Positions 58,769-64,000 of a DNA stretch of 64,000 nucleotides are shown here, in pieces. Numbering within the stretch: the first letter of the stretch is position 1; each line of letters begins with the position of its first letter. Under the pieces are notes generated by a model. It made no database searches, had not been told where the DNA came from, and saw nothing but the letters and a program-made list of their open reading frames with translations. The translations under genes were made by a program, and so were the position numbers. Source of the DNA: Sphagnum compactum (lineage: Eukaryota > Bryophyta > Sphagnopsida > Sphagnales); NCBI GenBank assembly GCA_965153455.1, contig OZ234496.1, positions 620,001 through 684,000 of the forward strand, given 5' to 3'.

Positions 58769-60909
58769 TATGTATCACCTATTTCACCCATAACCACACA
58801 GTGATCCATTATTGGTTATATTCTTGTCTATGTTTTGAATTCCATATTTCCTGGATTTGGAAGGTATGCTCTTAAAAATAATGCAACAACAAAGACATGG
58901 GATATTGAGGAACGTTTCAAAAATGTGGCCCACGAATTTCAATGAAAGACATTAAGATAGAAGTCAAATTCTTCTGGTACATACTTGAGTTGAAATGTCC
59001 TTCAATGTTCAACGTGAAAATATCACAAGTTTAGTCGCACATACTTCGAAAACTTCAGATTAAAAGAGTACAGTTGCATAAATGTATTTAATGAGCTAAA
59101 GAGTTTATGAATGTTTTATTGGCAAATCTCATAAGCTACAGTCTTAATAGCTTGCATGTGAACTTCCTGCTAGTATCGTTCAAGGAGGTAGCTGTTTTAA
59201 CAATTTGCAGAAGCGAATAGGATATCCTAAAGGATAGTAAGTTAATATGATCCTTATAGGGGTATTTTCTCTTTTTAAAACTAACGTGCACACCCATGGA
59301 TAACCTGATTTTCCCTAGCATTTGTTGCACCAGTGTGCACCTTCAGAAGGAAAAAATCAGGGAATTGCATCTGCAAACAAAACTTCACACAAAAGGAATG
59401 TTTTACATTGATATGAAGCAAATATGGGATTTCTCAATTTTGAAGTACAACGTTTTTGGTCACTGTTGCTCTAGAGGATCTGGGTTTTGTTGGCGGCGCT
59501 TTGGCACTGGTCAAGTCCGTCAAGGTTTCTATCAACTGTAACTCTTTCCAGCTATTAGATGAACTACAACCCAAGAAGAAATTTTCATCGGTATCAAGAC
59601 AAGACAAGACAAGACAAGACAAGACTAACAACATGTTCGTAGTGTTCCTCTCTTTAGACAGCCCAGTGCTCTTTCTGGGAGCGACTGACGTTGAATTAAA
59701 TTAGGAAACATCGATATCCCAATCTCAAACGAATTAAGACCAGTGTTATATGGAAACATGCATCATAAATATACACATGTTAAAGGTTGCGCTGGAATCA
59801 TATTACCTTGTCTTGGAATTGAAATGTTCGATTTTTTTCCTCTGCAGAACCGTTCAGCACGTGGCAAGGTCAAGCAGCTCGTTTCCCGGATGCTCTCAAC
59901 TCAAACTCCCTTCAACCTAAGCTGCTGCCCAGCACCAAATTCGCAGTAAGCACTGGATGGACTGGAAATCAAAACCCCTTGGATGGTGCCCTGCAGATGA
60001 CTGTGCCTCAACCAGATACTCCAACTCGTGCGCACGAAATCAAACGCCCACTAGCGCAGCACACAACTCTTCGGAAAGAGACGCGCATGCAGGAAGAAAC
60101 AGGGCTGGGAAATTAGAAACGCGATCTCCAAAAACGCGTGAGCAACTGTCGACTATCTCGTGAGTCGTACCGGGGAAAACACGTACTTCACGAAGCGCTT
60201 TCAGAGAGCTCCTTATCGGCCGTGTACGGGATCATTTATGCCATACTCACTACTTACTACTTAGTAGCTGTAAATGTACTTGAATAGTTTATTAACACTT
60301 CAAATAAATGCAGGTACGTTTGGGTGAAAGAGTAGTATTGGATGCGGACCCTGAGCCTGATGATGAGGCTCAGCCCCTTTTATTTCAATTTTTTGAAAGC
60401 GCTGGAGTGGCGACAGTCACTTGGATGATTCAGCTGACATGGCGATCGTCCCGAGGAATATTTAGCTTAATCTGAAATTAATTTTCAAGTATTAAGCTAG
60501 ATAGGTATGGTCCTTCTATGATTCTGGCTACAAGTGGCTTACAAGGGTTCGCTATTTGGCGATTTTTGTTCCATTGTGATATGAGTTCTAGCGATGGAAG
60601 ACTCCAAAAATCACCAGAATTTTTGCCAGACAAAAAAAAAAATTCGCCACCTGACTGTTTTAATTAGAAAAGGAAAGGAGTGATGAGCCCTACTGTTCAG
60701 CTAAGTTATGCGGGAAAAAACAAAGAGGCCCCTCCCCCTCCCCAACCCAATCAATCGATCAATTAAACAAGTTTGAAAAGGCACAGCGCTCACAGGCTGG
60801 TTCAGAGTGAACCAGCGCCCACCCACTATATGCCCATTATGACTCAGTAGTAAATCGACCCCAACCTTGGTTTCACCTTGGTAACCCATTCTGTATTAGG
60901 TAAGTCCCA
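58769..60909. other. NB-ARC upstream region, no gene recognised
   Basis: The first few hundred bases should contain the NB-ARC promoter on the minus strand; no TATA box is obvious. A GC-richer stretch at 59,830-60,230 contains CpG-rich sequence that looks like a promoter or leader, but I find no coding exon with splice support. A short plus-strand frame at 59,456-59,620 (EDLGFVGGALALVKSVKVSI) has protein-like composition but is unsupported. Confidence 0.45.
59596..59625. repeat. (AAGAC)6 pentanucleotide microsatellite
   Basis: Six exact copies of AAGAC follow one another. Confidence 0.97.
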
Positions 60910-61526
60910 TCTTATATATAAAGTGCCTTGTCCGTCCGTCCGTCCGTCCGTGCGTCTGTGACCACTGGACGCAGACTGTCTGTGACCACTGGACGCAGAG
61001 AAAAGTGACGTATACTACTGGACGCAGACTGTCTGTGTGTCTAGGTCCTGAAACCCAGATCCCAACTGTCCGTCCGTCGAGGTCCTGAAACCCAGATCGG
61101 GACCCGCCTGTCCGTCCGTCTGGTCGAGGTCCTGAAACCTGCCTGGCTCCTCTTTTCCGGGTTTTCGTGAAACCCGGCAGTTCTGTGATTATGTGGATGA
61201 AATATTATACGTTTTTAGTTCCGTGCAATGAGCTCAGAGTTCTGGATGGGTGGTTATGAGGATGAGATATCATGTATTTGTAGTTCCGTCCAATTAAGAG
61301 GAATGATTTGTGGATGAAATATTAAAGATTTTGTAGTTTTGTCCACTTAGAGTTTTCGATGGATTGATTATGTGGATGAAATATTTATGTATTCGTAAGT
61401 TGCGTCCAATTAGGAGTTCTGGATGGATGATTATGCAGGTGAGTATGGGGTTCTTTGGGGTCTACTTTGGACTCCGAGTTTTTTCCCAGTGCCGTGTCGT
61501 GCCTTGCAGGCACGGGAGCCCACTAG
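60910..61526 (+). mobile_element. Non-autonomous Helitron, 617 bp
   Basis: It begins TCTTATATATAAAGTGCC after an A and ends with the hairpin CGTGCC-TTGCA-GGCACG (61,498-61,514), eight spacer bases and CTAG, followed by T. This is the Helitron layout: 5' TC, 3' hairpin plus CTAG, insertion between A and T. CCGT units repeat near the 5' end, then TCTGTGACCACTGGACGCAG twice. Near the middle GAGGTCCTGAAACC is repeated three times, and GTTCTGGATGG...GATTATG..GATGA(A/G)ATAT units repeat toward the 3' end. It has no coding capacity and is the same family as 28,984-29,560. Confidence 0.9.
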
Positions 61527-64000
61527 TATATATATAGGTGATTAGTATAAATATTATGGATCATACAGATGTAAGTAGGTAATAAAAACAGCAACATGCG
61601 AAAACTTTACTCACTAATTAGTGAGTAGGTAGTAAAACCAGCAACTGAGCTAACTGGAAGCCAACAGAAAACTGTTTAAACACCACTTACCATCCATATT
61701 TCATGTGGGTGGTCGGTGCTGCTGGTGGACATAATGAACCTGCAAAATATATGCACTAAATAACCTGTTTGGCAAGTAGGTGAACTAGGAACTTGGATGG
61801 CAGACATGAACACATTGCCAAGAAGGGGACCAACTTTGATTTGAAAAACACATGATATGGAATAGAAAGTGATGTATGATGAAACCCTGCCAACCATTAA
61901 TAAACCAAAGCAACCAAAAAAGGGTGAAATACAAGGAAAAAATTGAAAGGACCCATGTCCAAGAAGACAAATGACCCAGCTAAGAGGGAGGACCAAGTCT
62001 TGGGGTCCTTTGTTTGTCGTCTGCCTAGGCTTAGTGTATTTGACTCTTCCATTGTCACGCATCTTTTAGTTTCAGATTATTTACTCAAGGTTCTTGACTT
62101 TTTGGAGACTTCTTTTTACTAGCTATTCAACACTTGTGTGACAATGGTTGTTGACTCCAAATTGAACCTAAGTACCTACCAATATATTATGAGTGGATCA
62201 TCGCTAGAAGCTGAGTGATGTTATTGTTAACCTGCAACCATAGTGATTAAGAAAATAAAATTGTTTGGTTCAATCTTTTTTTGAACATTGTAAATTTTTT
62301 TGGGTATTTATGTAGACTTATGACAATGGGTCCTTTATGCACATGCACAGAAACTCCACAAATAATTGTGTATAAGATTTACTCTCCTTCACATATGTAC
62401 ACACACACATACATTAGTTCATCAATGGATATTTCTATGGTATGGACCATAAGGAAATATTCACCATGCGTTTTCTCAAATGGTAAAACACGTTGTAACC
62501 TACAGAATTATTCTACACACATAAAAAAAAAGCAGAAAGTAAACATTTTATGAAGATGTGATATGTAACATTTCCAAGATTAGATACACTCTTATCAAGG
62601 AGTATGCCACTTTGTCATTCTTTTCATAATGGCTGTGAGCTCAATATAATTCTTCGAGCTCTTTTCTATTTACAATCCCAACATTATATTTAAAATTTAC
62701 CCTTCTTCTTGTTATTCTACAACTTTGGCAAGCTGGAATGTATTGTATTTCCATAGTCAATTAAGGTGAACCCTTGATTGTATGCTCTCAAGTAGTTGGA
62801 GCCTCTCATCATCAAAAAATAAGTGAACAAATTTTTACAAACCATGCAAGAAAGAAGAAACCTCTGCCAAGTAAAGGCCTTCTTTTGCCTGAGTTAGGTA
62901 CAACAGGCTTGAGGATGGTTTTTTTCCTTAATGAGGGCCCTTCCTCTAATAGGCCAGGATCATGGCCACTGAAAAGGTAATTCATTTTATTGTTGGCTCA
63001 AATGAACTGAATCCATTGTGAGGAAAGAGAGTCACATACAAAGCAAGGATCCTTTAAGAAGAAAGCTAGGCAACTCCAAAGAGTGGATCAATGATGGAGG
63101 ATTTTTGACTGCATGGTGAAAACAATGACACGTACAGCTTAGTCAATGCACATAACAGATACTTCAGGAGGTGCTTTCCAAATTCCAAACCCGTGTAGAG
63201 ATTAAAAACCTGCTTTGAATTATATTTTTAGTGTGATTAGACGGTATGTTACCAGTGGGTTCTTTCCTCCACTGTTTGGGAGGTGTTTGAAAATTTTGAA
63301 ATGCGCCCCACCACCGCCCTTCCATATTTTTCTCTGTTTTTTCTCATAATACTTCGAGGGTATCACCGGATAAAAGAATAGACAGCTTGAACAGCGTTTT
63401 CCTTGGCCTCAGGCTTTACTGCTATCAGGCCCACCCTCACTCAGCCCTGCATCATGTGGACCCTGATTCGAATAAATCCCATGTCCTTGAGCTTTACTTT
63501 ACACTTGATGCCGTGTAAGATGTCTCAATACTCCTTCTGCCTGATGCCGCAGCTTGAAGTATTATTGGTCAGTTGTGGAGAGCTTGGTGAGAATGTCAAG
63601 TGTGCAATGTGGGTGGTGGTCAAGCACTTTGAGAAATTTCCCAGGCTATTTCCAGGGCAGCTCACATGTTTGAATGTCCTTCCTTGTATGAGCCCAGAAT
63701 GGTGCATCTACTCCTGAAAGGGCTACTTTTTAGGAGTAAGAGGGAAATTATGCATACTAGGTATAGGTGTATATATAAAAAAAGAAAAAGAACATTTTCA
63801 TTAAAATTTCGAAAATGCCTCATTAAAAAAAGAAGAAAATTTTGACAAGGCTCTTTTCAAGGAAAGGTTCAAATATACTCCCATAAAACAGGGGCACATT
63901 TTGACTTTGCAGCTCGATGAAGTAGAAGAGAGAACATTTTGAAGTGGCCTCTCTCAGAACTACTTAGTAGTCAAAGTGGATCAGTAAAGTAGGATTTGCT
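61527..64000. other. Intergenic DNA to the right edge, no gene recognised
   Basis: Short TA and CA runs are present (62,400). The frame at 63,403-63,717 and its neighbour frames have moderate GC and some protein-like stretches (QAHPHSALHHVDPDSNKSH in the second frame) but contain stops and match nothing I know. The 128-codon minus-strand frame at 61,676-62,062 runs through the dispersed repeat listed separately. Confidence 0.45.
61878..61971 (-). repeat. Dispersed repeat, related to 26,164-26,272
   Basis: Read on the minus strand, GTCTTCTTGGACATG is followed by TTGGTTGCTTTGGTTTATTA and GGCAGGGTTTCATC. This parallels the copy near the sucrose transporter promoter. Similarity is moderate and the element is unclassified. 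Confidence 0.6.

Overview
This is nuclear DNA of a land plant. The genes have GT-AG introns and belong to plant families: a sucrose/H+ symporter, a reticulon-like protein, an HKT/Trk cation transporter, a NIPA-type magnesium transporter, an NB-ARC (STAND) protein and a PLS-type PPR relic. Most of the window is AT-rich, gene-poor intergenic DNA. The NB-ARC protein without LRRs, the bacterial-like HKT filter, the intronless sucrose transporter and the wording of the PPR relic suggest a seed-free plant (bryophyte, lycophyte or fern). I cannot choose among these from sequence alone.

Layout. 0.5-2.0 kb: first coding exon of an unrecognised minus-strand gene, with a tandemly duplicated 5' leader upstream. 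2-17.8 kb: AT-rich DNA with simple repeats, a decayed hAT transposase (9.4-10.3 kb) and a degenerate telomere-like tract (13.8-14.4 kb). 17.9-20.8 kb: NIPA8/9-like gene, minus strand, eight exons in perfect phase but with one in-frame TGA and no N-terminal exon found. 22.3-22.8 kb: PPR pseudogene. 24.0-25.7 kb: intronless sucrose transporter, minus strand. 25.9-29.6 kb: 52-bp tandem array, a 221-bp MITE with 52-bp inverted repeats, and a 577-bp Helitron. 29.6-38 kb: decayed ex-coding and AT-rich DNA. 39.0-40.7 kb: reticulon gene, plus strand, with a 5'-UTR intron. 41.4-44.2 kb: HKT-type transporter, minus strand, convergent with the reticulon. 44-53 kb: intergenic DNA with a twin hairpin, a possible SINE, a Ty3/gypsy RT scrap and a second telomere-like tract. 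53.4-58.8 kb: five-exon NB-ARC/helical-repeat/TPR gene, minus strand. 60.9-61.5 kb: second Helitron of the same family. 61.5-64 kb: no recognised gene.

The genes do not form an operon or obvious cluster. Three encode membrane transporters (sucrose, Na+/K+, probably Mg2+), one shapes ER membrane, and one is a probable immune or signalling ATPase. For the multi-exon genes I set exon borders by requiring splice consensus, reading-frame phase and family alignment to agree. The resulting reading frames close exactly for the reticulon (245 aa), the HKT (746 aa, one acceptor inferred) and the NB-ARC gene (1102 aa). The strongest candidates for something undescribed are the NB-ARC/ARM-like/TPR architecture, the nonsense codon in an otherwise intact NIPA gene, and the all-glycine HKT filter with a long acidic linker.
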